Assembly: GCA_038213615.1 (NCBI GenBank)
Contig: JBBQSV010000002.1
Coordinates: 1 to 53,979, forward strand
DNA from: JBBQSV01 sp038213615
Lineage (GTDB): Bacteria; Patescibacteriota; Saccharimonadia; Saccharimonadales; OMJO01
DNA: 53,979 nt
Reading direction: 5' to 3'
Under the pieces are notes generated by a model, which was not told where the DNA came from, did not search any database, and saw only the letters and a program-made list of their open reading frames with translations. The stretch's first letter is position 1. Every line of letters begins with the position of its first letter. The translations under genes and the position numbers were made by a program. Shown here piece after piece: positions 15,693-24,308 of the stretch.

Positions 15693-17375
15693 TTAACTTC
15701 CTAAAACACAGGGACCAATAAACTTAGGGTCACGGCAGGGACTATGTGCCTTTATGGCATCTACCCAGTTACTGAAGTCACTCTCTAGTGCCGGAACCGA
15801 ATTTCTTGAGAACGAATCATAGTCTGATGCAGCAACGCCCGAAATATGCGAATCTATCGTTCTGGTGCAGCCAACGGCAGCATACAAACTCCCAGATGTA
15901 GCCATGGTTAGGCGAGCAGTATTGCTAAGGTCATCTTTGAGTGACGCAATGCCATTAATAATATTACTTGCTGTGGTTACGTATTGGCTCGCATCCAGGG
16001 TAGGATAGTAAGCATCAGCGGCTACATCTGAACTCCATCGGTGTCTAGCAGTAAGCTCCGTCGAATACATAGCATTCCATCTATCTAGGATGTTCTGACA
16101 AGTGAGTAATGAACTACCTGGGTCAGTTATTGGGCCACAGTTATTTGTACAGCGTGGGGGGGGTGGCGGGGCGGGTGGCGGGGCGGGTTGAGTAACCGAC
16201 ACCGTTGCCGACTTACTGGCCGATATATTGCTATTACTTATGCAGGTTAGCGTGTAATTGGTCGTCGAGCTAGGCTTCTGTACACTACTAGCAGCCAGTG
16301 CTACGGCCACACCATTCAGTGAGCAGCTTCTGGCATTCGCAGTTGTCCATGATAGCGTAGAGGTCTTGCCAAGTAATATAGACGAGGGTGAGGCATTCAG
16401 GCTAATAGACGCCGCTTGAGGGGTAGCGATACTACCATGGAACCCAGCCTGGCCGTAGCTAAACAGACCACCGTCTGTACCCGCCATCCAGTAACTCATA
16501 TCATGTGAGCCAGTGGTACCAAATACTGCAAGCCCAATAACTGGCCCCCACAACTTCTTACCATACATATCACCTACGTTAGAATAGCCGCCGAACGCAC
16601 TTATCCTGCCAAAGGTCGTGGCTGCCACATAGCTGTATCCAGCCAGGTGTGTATCTATAGCCGAGGCGGCCTCACCAGTATGTAGCGCTACGGACTTAAA
16701 TATGCTCCTTGTGCCTACGCTGTAAATCTTGCCATCTCTGTCTAGCATGTTAAGTATGTGGCCTGAGCTATCCCTGTCGGCATCCACGACTTCGTGTACC
16801 CCCGATACGCTACCGTAGGACCCGGCAGAGTAAGTTACCTTGCTTGCATCGAGCTTGTAGGTGGTAGTAGCGTCACCATGGGCCAGTACCTGGCCAGAGG
16901 CAGTTACGATCCAGTATCCCGCACCGGAGGGCGTAGAGACAATGGCCCTATAACTAGTGCTGCCAGAATGGTATTCGCTGCCGTAGAACTTACCGTAGTT
17001 ACCCCAGCCAAAAACTCCACCATCGGCGGCCAGTAGCCATCCGCCGCCACCCGTTTTAGTTAGGGCCATATCCACTATCGGTTGACTGGTTTTGACGGGA
17101 TTAGCCTTTAGGGTACCTTTAGAGGCGCCGCTTCCATTGAATAATAGAACTGTGCCGTTATTTTCAAACAAGTAGTAGCCACTGTGATCCGGTAATGCTG
17201 CTATGCCCGCCACGGGTTGAGAAGCCGCGTGAGTAGCGAATATGTAGTAAGCACCGATAAGGACGAAGAAGAATACGACAACTAGCCCCAAAAGGCCTTT
17301 GCCGGTTTTGAGTTTCTCTAGGAACCCTGATTTTGATTTTTTTGATGTTCTTTTAACTTGTTTTTTTGCTGGCAT
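15693..17375 (-). CDS. Membrane-anchored surface protein with propeller-like repeats and a Pro linker
   Basis: 560 residues. A basic N-terminus (KKQVKRTSKKSKSG) is followed by one membrane anchor (about 30-50). Residues 55-320 contain recurring short blade-like units with Gly-Gly-Val-Phe/Trp and Tyr-Trp segments (AADGGVFGWG, GTDGGLFSYG), suggesting a beta-propeller. Next is an Ig-like stretch (about 325-395), a polyproline linker of Pro/Ala, and a helical Cys-containing C-terminal domain. This is an adhesin-like layout; no enzyme motif is seen. A promoter TTTACT-N17-TATAAA lies at 17408-17436. Confidence 0.7.
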   Translation of the reverse strand: MPAKKQVKRTSKKSKSGFLEKLKTGKGLLGLVVVFFFVLIGAYYIFATHAASQPVAGIAALPDHSGYYLFENNGTVLLFNGSGASKGTLKANPVKTSQPIVDMALTKTGGGGWLLAADGGVFGWGNYGKFYGSEYHSGSTSYRAIVSTPSGAGYWIVTASGQVLAHGDATTTYKLDASKVTYSAGSYGSVSGVHEVVDADRDSSGHILNMLDRDGKIYSVGTRSIFKSVALHTGEAASAIDTHLAGYSYVAATTFGRISAFGGYSNVGDMYGKKLWGPVIGLAVFGTTGSHDMSYWMAGTDGGLFSYGQAGFHGSIATPQAASISLNASPSSILLGKTSTLSWTTANARSCSLNGVAVALAASSVQKPSSTTNYTLTCISNSNISASKSATVSVTQPAPPPAPPPPPRCTNNCGPITDPGSSLLTCQNILDRWNAMYSTELTARHRWSSDVAADAYYPTLDASQYVTTASNIINGIASLKDDLSNTARLTMATSGSLYAAVGCTRTIDSHISGVAASDYDSFSRNSVPALESDFSNWVDAIKAHSPCRDPKFIGPCVLGS

Positions 17376-17407
17376 ATTAAACCTTTAGCGCTTTAAGTGT
17401 TAGTTAC

Positions 17408-17436
17408 TTTATACAACTAATGTTTACCTGAGTAAA
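17408..17436 (-). promoter_or_regulatory. Promoter of the propeller surface protein
   Basis: TTTACT (17431-17436), 17-nt spacer, TATAAA (17408-17413) on the minus strand, 32 bases before the ATG, which has an AAAGG ribosome site. Confidence 0.55.
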
Positions 17437-17465
17437 GCTAAAAGGTTAGTGTGGCTGTGGATAAC

Positions 17466-18341
17466 TTAGGGGTTGATAACTAGCTGAGGTGGATGAGCTT
17501 CATGATTATCATGTGGTGCGAACGTCTGATGACAGGTCCAATTGTTCTCTATGGCAAAGCTCATAATACCGGGTTTTATATATGACAAGTTGCTAAATGG
17601 TATCTGGAAGTAAGTGCTTATCAGTATTTTGTCTACGTCCGTGTGGCCCAAAATTGTAGGATCAAGTACAGGCCTATTGTTCCACGTAAGGGTTGTCTCA
17701 CTCCAGGAGTTATTGAAACTACCGTCGGGGTTCAATACTGCATGTACACTATGATGTTGCGTGACTTTGCGGTACGGCAAAGGCGGAGGTTCGCTGGTAT
17801 TACAATCACCGTTAGGCAGCACCCAAAGCTGAAGGGTAACACTATGGGGTACAAAGTCTAGCGAAGCCAGGTCAAACTTAAAGTAGCTAATCCGGTTATG
17901 GTGACCATGACATTGCGTATGGCCCATACCGTTACCGGGCAGGCCATTGGGGTCACAATCCGTACGCGCGACGTTAGCTCTAAGTTGATGAATATTATTC
18001 AGTTTTAGATTGGACGAATCACTGCACGGGGGATGGTCTGGGGGTTGAGCAGGGGTGGTACACAACCAAGGACCTAGCCCGTCTTCGGCTAGCCCGTCTT
18101 CGTTAGCATTAAGTGTGATTGTATGTGGCGGTGTGGCTGCCTTAAACTTTACGTAGGTGCCACCAGAAGTTACCCCTGATGCTGAAACATTGTATGCCCC
18201 GCCAGCTAGCACGCCAGTTTCTGCTTCGGCTGATATGTTGCTGACGGCAGCGTGCGTCAATAGCAGGGCGATGGTGCCAATTATTACAAAACCCAAAACA
18301 ACAAAGATTACAGATCTGTTACGGGTAAATCTATGGATCAT
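17466..18341 (-). CDS. Anchored surface protein with DNRLRE/CBM96-like domain
   Basis: 291 residues. An N-terminal membrane anchor (about 11-32) is followed by the short module shared with two other surface proteins here (AEAETGVL ... TSGGTYVKF, about 36-66). Residues 130-290 look like a DNRLRE-type beta-sandwich: RISYFKFDLASL, SVTLQLWVL, TLTWNNRPVLD. That family is found on polysaccharide-binding or structural surface proteins. Several Cys and His residues may form disulphides or a metal site. A TATAAT at 18352-18357 suggests a start very close to the ATG. It lies 29 bases past the phosphoesterase gene, same strand. Confidence 0.7.
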   Translation of the reverse strand: MIHRFTRNRSVIFVVLGFVIIGTIALLLTHAAVSNISAEAETGVLAGGAYNVSASGVTSGGTYVKFKAATPPHTITLNANEDGLAEDGLGPWLCTTPAQPPDHPPCSDSSNLKLNNIHQLRANVARTDCDPNGLPGNGMGHTQCHGHHNRISYFKFDLASLDFVPHSVTLQLWVLPNGDCNTSEPPPLPYRKVTQHHSVHAVLNPDGSFNNSWSETTLTWNNRPVLDPTILGHTDVDKILISTYFQIPFSNLSYIKPGIMSFAIENNWTCHQTFAPHDNHEAHPPQLVINP

Positions 18342-18370
18342 GCTTGAGCCAATTATAAACGTTGCCAGGG

Positions 18371-19621
18371 CTAAAGGTTAAATAAAGTGCGCAGATCTGC
18401 GCCACTACCGGCTGGGCAAGTCCCCACTCCGCCCAGGGGTTGGTTGTTGGCACAACCCAGATAGGGCAGCCCCAGCATACCCTCGGTCGCCTTGAGCACG
18501 GCGATTTCATTAAACATGGGTTTGACCACTTTTTTGCCAACGGTCGGGGCGATAAATATGTTGGGCATGGCCGTGTTGAATGGTTCTGATTCATCAAACA
18601 TCACAAACACCGCTGTATCGCCAGCTTTATAGTTGGGGCCATTCAGTATTTTGGTCAGGTAAGCTTTTAGCCACTGGTCACCCCGAGCTACTGATCCATC
18701 GTGCATATCGTTATCTAGATTGGGCGTAATAAAGGCAAAGCTGGGCAGTGTACCGCCGGCTATATCTTTACTTAGGTGATCGTCAAGGGTGTCGCCAATC
18801 GTCGAACAGTCCGTAGAACTACAGTTGAGAACGGGAAATGGAACGTCGTTTTCAACACATGTGGCTTTGCCGGGTATGGTATTGGTAATGTTATAGAAAA
18901 ATAGTGGGGGATTGTGTTTGGCGGCGTATTTGCCCCTACTGGCAGTCCTGCAAACAGTTAGGGAGTCGTTAGTAGAATTGGTCATGCCTTCTTGGTAGGC
19001 TTTCCAGGTCATCTGCTGTCCGCTGTCCGTAAATTTGTGGTTTTGTATCTGCTGGAATATAGAAATGGTGCTCAACTGATTTGTCCCAGGACCAGTTTGG
19101 GTGATGGGTTTGAGTACCGGGTCATTATCGTTGGTTACGCAACCGGTGCTACCTGTTTGGGGTGATAAACCAGTGTTGCAGTTACTGCCCGAGACGGCGG
19201 CAATGTAATGCGGTTCCGAGGGCAGGTCCGCGGTACCAAACAGATTATCAACATAGCTCGTGGCTTCGCCACACTGCGTCCGTAAACTGTTGAAGTAAGG
19301 GGCGTTGGCACTACCGCTCACTTGGCTATAGCCTCTGTTTTCGAACCAGATCCAGACTACATGCTTGTAGATTTTTGGAGGCGCAGTTGTGCTAGTACAG
19401 GGGCCAGTTACTGGTGAACTGGTGCCAAATTTAGCGTAATAACCACCCGAAGCATTAGCGTCTGCTACTTTGGTGGCGGTCACCAGAGTACCGTTTTCTG
19501 GATCTAAGACCAGATTGCCGACAGCTGCCCTGGACCTAAACAAAAAGATAGCGCCGATAATGGCAAATACAATAACGAAGCACAGGATGATAAATTTTGG
19601 CGTCTTAACTTTGTTAAGCAT
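18371..19621 (-). CDS. Anchored phosphoesterase family protein (AcpA/phospholipase C type)
   Basis: 416 residues. A membrane anchor (about 8-30) and the shared short module (about 33-65) precede a PF04185-type phosphoesterase domain: VVWIWFENRGYSQV at its start, a PHYIAAVSG segment, PSFAFITPNLDNDMHDGS and a late FVMFDESEPFN, which carry the family's metal and substrate residues. It probably acts outside the cell on phosphate esters. The open frame runs to 19774, but that part is the tRNA-Ser gene read in frame. A -10 TATAAT at 19634-19639 supports the ATG at 19621. Confidence 0.8.
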   Translation of the reverse strand: MLNKVKTPKFIILCFVIVFAIIGAIFLFRSRAAVGNLVLDPENGTLVTATKVADANASGGYYAKFGTSSPVTGPCTSTTAPPKIYKHVVWIWFENRGYSQVSGSANAPYFNSLRTQCGEATSYVDNLFGTADLPSEPHYIAAVSGSNCNTGLSPQTGSTGCVTNDNDPVLKPITQTGPGTNQLSTISIFQQIQNHKFTDSGQQMTWKAYQEGMTNSTNDSLTVCRTASRGKYAAKHNPPLFFYNITNTIPGKATCVENDVPFPVLNCSSTDCSTIGDTLDDHLSKDIAGGTLPSFAFITPNLDNDMHDGSVARGDQWLKAYLTKILNGPNYKAGDTAVFVMFDESEPFNTAMPNIFIAPTVGKKVVKPMFNEIAVLKATEGMLGLPYLGCANNQPLGGVGTCPAGSGADLRTLFNL

Positions 19622-19645
19622 AAGTTGATTCAGATTATACACCAT

Positions 19646-19735
19646 TGGCGGAGGAGGTGGGATTCGAACCCACGGTACCCGGTAGGGCACAACGCTTTTC
19701 GAGAGCGTCCAGTTCAACCACTCCTGCACTCCTCC
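19646..19735 (-). tRNA. tRNA-Ser (CGA)
   Basis: 90 nt with a 7-bp acceptor stem GGAGGAG/CTCCTCC, long variable arm, T-loop TTCGAAT and encoded GCCA end. The anticodon loop CTCGAAA gives CGA, reading UCG. Confidence 0.95.
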
Positions 19736-19793
19736 AACCAATTTATTGTACTTTAACCTCTGTATATCTAACAAAGTTAGTTAAGGGTATTGA

Positions 19794-19877
19794 CCCCGTA
19801 GTGAGCCTTTGAGGTTATTTACCGTTGGTAAATACTGTCTTTGCTTTGGCAAAGCCACTCAAAGAACTACTACAGGG
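19794..19877 (-). repeat. 84-nt foldable dispersed repeat, copy 3 (reversed)
   Basis: Same element as 2302-2385 and 8427-8510 in the opposite orientation. Its end touches the first base of the -35 box of the padR promoter. The outer stem uses a G-T pair where the other copies have an unpaired base. Confidence 0.75.
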
Positions 19878-19906
19878 TTGACATAGTATACACCGTGTAG
19901 TATACT
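19878..19906 (+). promoter_or_regulatory. padR promoter with internal operator-like dyad
   Basis: TTGACA (19878-19883), 17-nt spacer, TATACT (19901-19906). The spacer holds an 11-base palindrome at 19889-19899 and a wider dyad 19885-19891/19900-19906, well placed for autorepression by PadR. Confidence 0.7.
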
Positions 19907-19917
19907 GGCTGTGTACT

Positions 19918-20298
19918 ATGAAGGAATTAGATAAGTATGAACAGAAGTTATTGCAGGCCTGGGAAGACGTGCATAAGCAAGGCCAGCTAACCATGTGGAT
20001 AATGCTGGCCTTGAAAGACGGCCCCAAGTACATGGCCGAAATCAGACAGTTCATCCTAAACGCAACCAAGCACCGAATCAGTGCCGACGACAAAAGCCTA
20101 TACCGGGCCCTACGCCGTTACCACGATTCAGAGATGGTGGAGTTCAGCGAACGACCCAGCCCCGGCGGCGGCCCTGACCGTAAGGTCTACGCCTTAAGCC
20201 AAGTTGGCGCAACCGTATTGCAGAATTTTTTGAAGCACAATGTTGTCCAAGTATTTTACAACCCCAGTAATCGTAAGCTCATTGAAAGGAGCATATGA
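19918..20298 (+). CDS. PadR family transcriptional regulator
   Basis: 126 residues, with the PadR winged helix: LQAWEDVHKQGQLTMWIMLALKDGPKYMAEIRQFI, in parts matching the DNA-binding region, and the wing GGGPDRKVYALSQVG. PadR proteins usually repress a neighbouring transporter or membrane operon. The stop codon is 1 base before the start of the next gene, so the two form an operon. The leader is only about 5 bases. Confidence 0.85.
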   Translation: MKELDKYEQKLLQAWEDVHKQGQLTMWIMLALKDGPKYMAEIRQFILNATKHRISADDKSLYRALRRYHDSEMVEFSERPSPGGGPDRKVYALSQVGATVLQNFLKHNVVQVFYNPSNRKLIERSI

Positions 20299-20299
20299 A

Positions 20300-21214
20300 A
20301 TGTTAGTAGCTAATCAACCTCAGCCAAAAATCGGCCGTTTTAAGCGTAGCCTAGAATTAACCAAGAGTGCCTGGCGAATACTAAAGCTCGATAAAAAGTT
20401 AGTCCTTTTGCCGGTCATCGGCTTTGCACTGTTTCTGGCGACCCTATTAGTTGCTGCAGCGGGGAGCTTTGGGCTGTTTCAGCTGATTCCGAAAGGTTCA
20501 GGATCGGGCCTGGGTGCACTGAGCATGCTATTGATAGTCTGTCTGTTTTTGGCAGCGCTACTAGCTCCCATTGTTATCTCTGTACTAATTAGCGGAGCCA
20601 TCGTCCACGCTGCACTGGAGCGATTTGAAGGTCGCACCCCAACACTCAAAGGCAGCCTACAGGCTGCCCGACAGAAGTTAGGCTCACTGTTCAAGTTTGG
20701 ACTCCTGTCTGCCACCGTGGGCCTGCTGCTTTCAGTCATCAGCGACCGACTACCCGTAATCGGTGGCACCATTTTGCAAATGGCCGGCAGTCTAGCCTGG
20801 TCGATAGCTAGCCTATTTTCTATACCCTACATCATGACCAGCGACAAACCACTGGGCCCCATAGTCGCAACTAAGCAGTCCTCTGCGTTAATCAAAAAAA
20901 TCTGGGGCGAGAGCCTGATGGTTAGCGGTGGTGTAGGAGTGATTGCCATGTTGAGTGGGCTGGCCTACCTGGCAATAACGATTCCAATAACTGTCTTGCT
21001 TGGCACAAAATTGGGTGCCGGTGCAGAGATGGGGTTGGGCATCGGTACGGCAGTTGGCCTGATAGCCCTGTCCATCCCGCTGAATGTTCTGGCATCTATC
21101 GCCAAGACGGCCGTGTTTTACTGGGCCACTACGGGCGAAGCGCCTGAAATGTTCAACAAAGAACTGTTGCACAGTGCCCTAAAGCCTAAAAAAGCTCGCA
21201 AAATATTTGTCTAG
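20300..21214 (+). CDS. Multi-span membrane protein, DUF6159-like
   Basis: 304 residues with about six hydrophobic segments, the first after residue 30. The pattern and length resemble the DUF6159 family of unknown function; that assignment is from memory of the family layout. The ATG at 20300 has a GGAG site inside the end of padR and starts 1 base after its stop; longer in-frame starts lie inside padR and are unlikely. Coupling to PadR suggests induction by envelope or compound stress. Confidence 0.75.
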   Translation: MLVANQPQPKIGRFKRSLELTKSAWRILKLDKKLVLLPVIGFALFLATLLVAAAGSFGLFQLIPKGSGSGLGALSMLLIVCLFLAALLAPIVISVLISGAIVHAALERFEGRTPTLKGSLQAARQKLGSLFKFGLLSATVGLLLSVISDRLPVIGGTILQMAGSLAWSIASLFSIPYIMTSDKPLGPIVATKQSSALIKKIWGESLMVSGGVGVIAMLSGLAYLAITIPITVLLGTKLGAGAEMGLGIGTAVGLIALSIPLNVLASIAKTAVFYWATTGEAPEMFNKELLHSALKPKKARKIFV

Positions 21215-21331
21215 TATAAGTCACCACAAACAATAAGCTCACGAGCGTAGCCATGTGTGAACATGGTTGCGCTTAGTTAATAGTGAGGCTAGTATGGACT
21301 AAATAGGAACCGTAATATAAAGGACTAGTTT

Positions 21332-21775
21332 ATGCCCCCAGAAACGCCACCAATCAATCCGAACCCAGCACCACAACCAGAGACTAACCCGATGCCGGAC
21401 CAGCCTCTGCAAAGCCAACCTGTCATGGCACAACCCGTACCAACGGCCAACCCAGCAGCCGAAGACCCAGGCAAATCCCTATCGGTTTTTGGATTGATCC
21501 TTGCGTTCCTGGTCCCGTTGGCAGGTCTTATTGTCAGTATTGTGGCTGCCAGCAAAAGTAAAAAAGCTGGTTTTAAGAACGGCACGGCAAAGCTAGGCAT
21601 CATTCTAAGTATCATATTTACTGTCCTGAGTATTGCATCCATGGTTCTGGTGCTTCGACGAGTGGATAATATCCACAACGTCCAGATACCAGATGCCGGT
21701 CCGTTGCCACACCAGTTTGATCAGCCTATTAAAGTCCCTGATTTCACAACCTGCACCAAGACCCATACCTGCTAA
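21332..21775 (+). CDS. Pro-rich small membrane protein
   Basis: 147 residues: a Pro/Gln/Asn-rich disordered N-terminus of about 48 residues, then two membrane segments (about 50-72 and 86-108) with a short basic loop, and a polar tail ending in Cys-Thr-Lys-Thr-His-Thr-Cys. The two-span part resembles DUF4190-type proteins. An AAAGGA site precedes the ATG. Function unknown. Confidence 0.7.
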   Translation: MPPETPPINPNPAPQPETNPMPDQPLQSQPVMAQPVPTANPAAEDPGKSLSVFGLILAFLVPLAGLIVSIVAASKSKKAGFKNGTAKLGIILSIIFTVLSIASMVLVLRRVDNIHNVQIPDAGPLPHQFDQPIKVPDFTTCTKTHTC

Positions 21776-21866
21776 CCCGTGCTAGGCATGGGGGCGGAGA
21801 AAACCGCAAAGGGCAATACTGACTGGTAAAAACATCTACAATCTGTTAAAATTACCCCTGTTTTAA

Positions 21867-21943
21867 GCACCCGTAGCTCAGCTGGATAGAGCGTTGGCTT
21901 GCGGAGCCAAAGGTCGTGTGTTCGAATCACGCCGGGTGTACCA
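21867..21943 (+). tRNA. tRNA-Arg (GCG)
   Basis: 77 nt with acceptor stem GCACCCG/CGGGTGT, encoded ACCA, anticodon stem TTGGC/GCCAA and loop TTGCGGA, which reads anticodon GCG for CGC/CGU. Most bacteria use an ACG tRNA edited to inosine for these codons. Confidence 0.93.
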
Positions 21944-21987
21944 GTAGCGGAGTGATGATCCTTTGGGATCGTCGCACCGCTACTTTT
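21943..21987 (+). terminator. Intrinsic terminator of tRNA-Arg
   Basis: A long stem (AGTAGCGG/CCGCTACT outside, GATCC/GGATC inside) followed by TTTT, starting at the last base of the tRNA. Confidence 0.75.
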
Positions 21988-22029
21988 CATTTGTGCACAC
22001 ACTAATCGCGCGGTGATATACTGGGTAAC

Positions 22030-22455
22030 ATGAAAACTCGGGTGCCGCGGAACTGGCACAAGGACCATCAACAACAACTTACGGCTGGGGAACGAGCCGC
22101 CGACCGCATGCGTAACGGCATGGGGAGCTGGCTGTTTGTGGGTTTGTTTTTGGTGTTCATGAGCGTGTGGGCCACCCTGAATACCGTCGGCGCATTCTAT
22201 CACTGGGATAAATATCCGTTCATTTTGCTAAACCTGTTTCTGTCTATGCTGGCCGGTTTGCAAGGCGCTATCCTGTTAATCGCTGCCAAGCGGGCCGATG
22301 CCATCAGCGCCGCGATGGCTCAGCACGATTATGAGACTAACGTCGCTGCCAAATCGGAAATTGAGGCTTTGATGAAAATCAACGAACATCAGCTAGAAAT
22401 GCTTAATGATCTAAAAAAGATAATTGAAATAGAATCTAAAAGGAGGTCATCATGA
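22030..22455 (+). CDS. DUF1003 family membrane protein
   Basis: 141 residues with two membrane segments (about 36-57 and 64-85). The conserved DUF1003 core is visible: WDKYPFILLNLFLS, then AKRADA and a C-terminal helix DYETNVAAKSEIEAL. Function unknown. A TATACT lies 7 bases before the ATG, so it is probably leaderless. The stop overlaps the next start (ATGA), so it is co-translated with the cupredoxin. Confidence 0.85.
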   Translation: MKTRVPRNWHKDHQQQLTAGERAADRMRNGMGSWLFVGLFLVFMSVWATLNTVGAFYHWDKYPFILLNLFLSMLAGLQGAILLIAAKRADAISAAMAQHDYETNVAAKSEIEALMKINEHQLEMLNDLKKIIEIESKRRSS

Positions 22456-22856
22456 AAACAGTAGTAATAATCATTGTCATTGTCGCCCTGGGTGGTGGAG
22501 GCTATGCGGTTTATCACAATAGCCATAAGTCCAAGTCGACGTCGGCCAGCAGCAACGTGGACCATATGAACAGTAGTTCGAGTACCAAAAGCTCGTCGAC
22601 TAACACCAGTTCGGTAACTATCGCTAACTTTGCCTTTTCGCCCACTGACATTACTGTCAAAAAGGGCACAAAAGTAACCTGGACCAACAATGACGGCACT
22701 ACTCATATCATTGCCGGCGACACCAGTGATGGCCCCAGCAATGGCACCGTGGCTCCTGGCCAAAGCTACAGCTTTACTTTTGATACTGTCGGTACGTTCA
22801 AGTATCACTGCGCTATCCACTCCAGCATGACTGGCAGCGTCACCGTCACAGAATAG
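22452..22856 (+). CDS. Membrane-anchored cupredoxin (plastocyanin-like)
   Basis: 134 residues: N-terminal anchor (about 2-20), a Ser/Thr-rich linker, then a cupredoxin domain. The copper ligands of the family are present: the His of TTHII and the C, H and M of YHCAIHSSM. It probably carries electrons or binds copper on the outer face of the membrane. A strong AGGAGG site lies within the end of the upstream gene. Confidence 0.88.
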   Translation: MKTVVIIIVIVALGGGGYAVYHNSHKSKSTSASSNVDHMNSSSSTKSSSTNTSSVTIANFAFSPTDITVKKGTKVTWTNNDGTTHIIAGDTSDGPSNGTVAPGQSYSFTFDTVGTFKYHCAIHSSMTGSVTVTE

Positions 22857-22866
22857 GCCTAAAGTA

Positions 22867-22894
22867 TTACAAATTGGTCCACAGGCATTATAGT
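22867..22894 (+). promoter_or_regulatory. Promoter of the Nramp-type gene with a dyad over the -10
   Basis: TTACAA (22867-22872), 16-nt spacer, TATAGT (22889-22894). A dyad AGGCAT/ATGCCT brackets the -10, which could be a repressor site. Confidence 0.5.
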
Positions 22895-22905
22895 TATGCC
22901 TAGAC

Positions 22906-24288
22906 ATGGCACGCCCTAACAACAAACACTTGCTGCAACGCACCGCAGAAGCTCCCGCCCAAGCGCTGGAAAAGACTATCGAGGTCGGCGAAAAACTGGG
23001 TCGCAACCTGCCACCAGCCAAGTTTGTGCGCAAGGGTCGAGACTACTGGCACGCGCTGGGGCCGGGCCTGACAACCGGCGCCTCGGACGATGACCCGTCT
23101 GGTATTGCCACCTATTCGCAGGCTGGTGCCAAGTATGGCTTTGGCCTGTTGTGGCTGTCGGTGGTCACCTTACCGCTAATGTCGGTGGTGCAGGAAATGT
23201 GCGCCCGGATTGGCCTGGTCACCGGCCGCGGACTAGCCAGCAATATCCGCATCCATTTTTCTAAGCGGGTTTTATATTTCAGCGCTATGGCACTATTTGC
23301 GGCCAATACATTTAATATCGGCGCCGACCTAGGGGCCATGGCCAAGGGCGCCCAACTAATCCATCCCAGCGCCAACTTCCCCATGCTAGTGGTCGGCTTT
23401 GCGCTGGCCAGTATGATATTGCAAATCTTCACGCCGTACGCCAGATACGCCAGGTATTTAAAATGGCTGGCCATGGTTTTATTTGCCTACGTGGCCTCTG
23501 CCCTGATGGCCCACCTGAACTGGGGCGACGTACTACACCACGCCGTAGTGCCCAGTATCAAATTCACCAAGGACCAGGTACTACTGATCTGTGCCATTTT
23601 GGGCACCACCATTTCGCCATATTTGTTTTTTTGGCAGACCAGCCAAGAAGTCGAAGACCAGATCGAGCAAGGCAAAACCACCGTGGCTTTGCGTCAAGGT
23701 ACCACTGGGGACGAAGTCAAAAAAATGCGCCTGGACGTATGGTCGGGCATGGCGTTGTCTAACATTGTGATGTTCTTTATCATCGCCGCTTGTGGAGCGA
23801 CCCTGTACACTCACGGCATTACCAACATCGATTCCGCGGCCCAAGCTGCCGAAGCTTTGCGACCATTTGCTGGCAACGCCACGCTGGGACTGTTCGCTAT
23901 AGGTATCATCGGCACCGGCTTGCTAGCCATACCAGTGCTGGCCGGAGCTAGCTCTTACGCCCTGGCAGAGAGTTTCCGCTGGCAAGAGGGTTTGTACCGC
24001 AACCTTAAACGGGCCCACGCATTTTACGGCATCATCATCCTGTCGCTGCTAATTGGTTTGGGGTTGAACTTTGTGGGATTAAACCCTATCAAGGCCCTGA
24101 TTTATTCGGCCGTGTTTAACGGCATTGTGGCCCCAATTGTACTGCTGTTGATAGTATTGATCAGTAGCAACCACAAGATCATGGGTGAGCACGTCAATAA
24201 ACGCAGCACTACGGTGCTAGGCTGGGCCATAACCGTCATTATGGCTGTGGCTGGTGTGGCTGCCATCTTTGCGCTGCTGCAAATGTAA
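22906..24288 (+). CDS. Nramp-related metal transporter
   Basis: 460 residues, about eleven membrane segments after a 45-residue cytoplasmic N-terminus. The TM1 metal motif reads DDDPSGIATYSQAG instead of DPGN, and the TM6 segment reads TTISPYLFFWQTSQEVEDQ, lacking the Met-Pro-His seen in manganese/iron transporters. This places it in the Nramp-related group rather than classical MntH; the metal is uncertain. It follows the cupredoxin gene by 50 bases but has its own promoter. Confidence 0.85.
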   Translation: MARPNNKHLLQRTAEAPAQALEKTIEVGEKLGRNLPPAKFVRKGRDYWHALGPGLTTGASDDDPSGIATYSQAGAKYGFGLLWLSVVTLPLMSVVQEMCARIGLVTGRGLASNIRIHFSKRVLYFSAMALFAANTFNIGADLGAMAKGAQLIHPSANFPMLVVGFALASMILQIFTPYARYARYLKWLAMVLFAYVASALMAHLNWGDVLHHAVVPSIKFTKDQVLLICAILGTTISPYLFFWQTSQEVEDQIEQGKTTVALRQGTTGDEVKKMRLDVWSGMALSNIVMFFIIAACGATLYTHGITNIDSAAQAAEALRPFAGNATLGLFAIGIIGTGLLAIPVLAGASSYALAESFRWQEGLYRNLKRAHAFYGIIILSLLIGLGLNFVGLNPIKALIYSAVFNGIVAPIVLLLIVLISSNHKIMGEHVNKRSTTVLGWAITVIMAVAGVAAIFALLQM

Positions 24289-24308
24289 TGCGATAATGGT
24301 TAGTATCC

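Noticed and set aside
19622..19774. N-terminal extension of the phosphoesterase frame
   Set aside because: It is the tRNA-Ser gene translated in frame, and the -10 box lies inside it.
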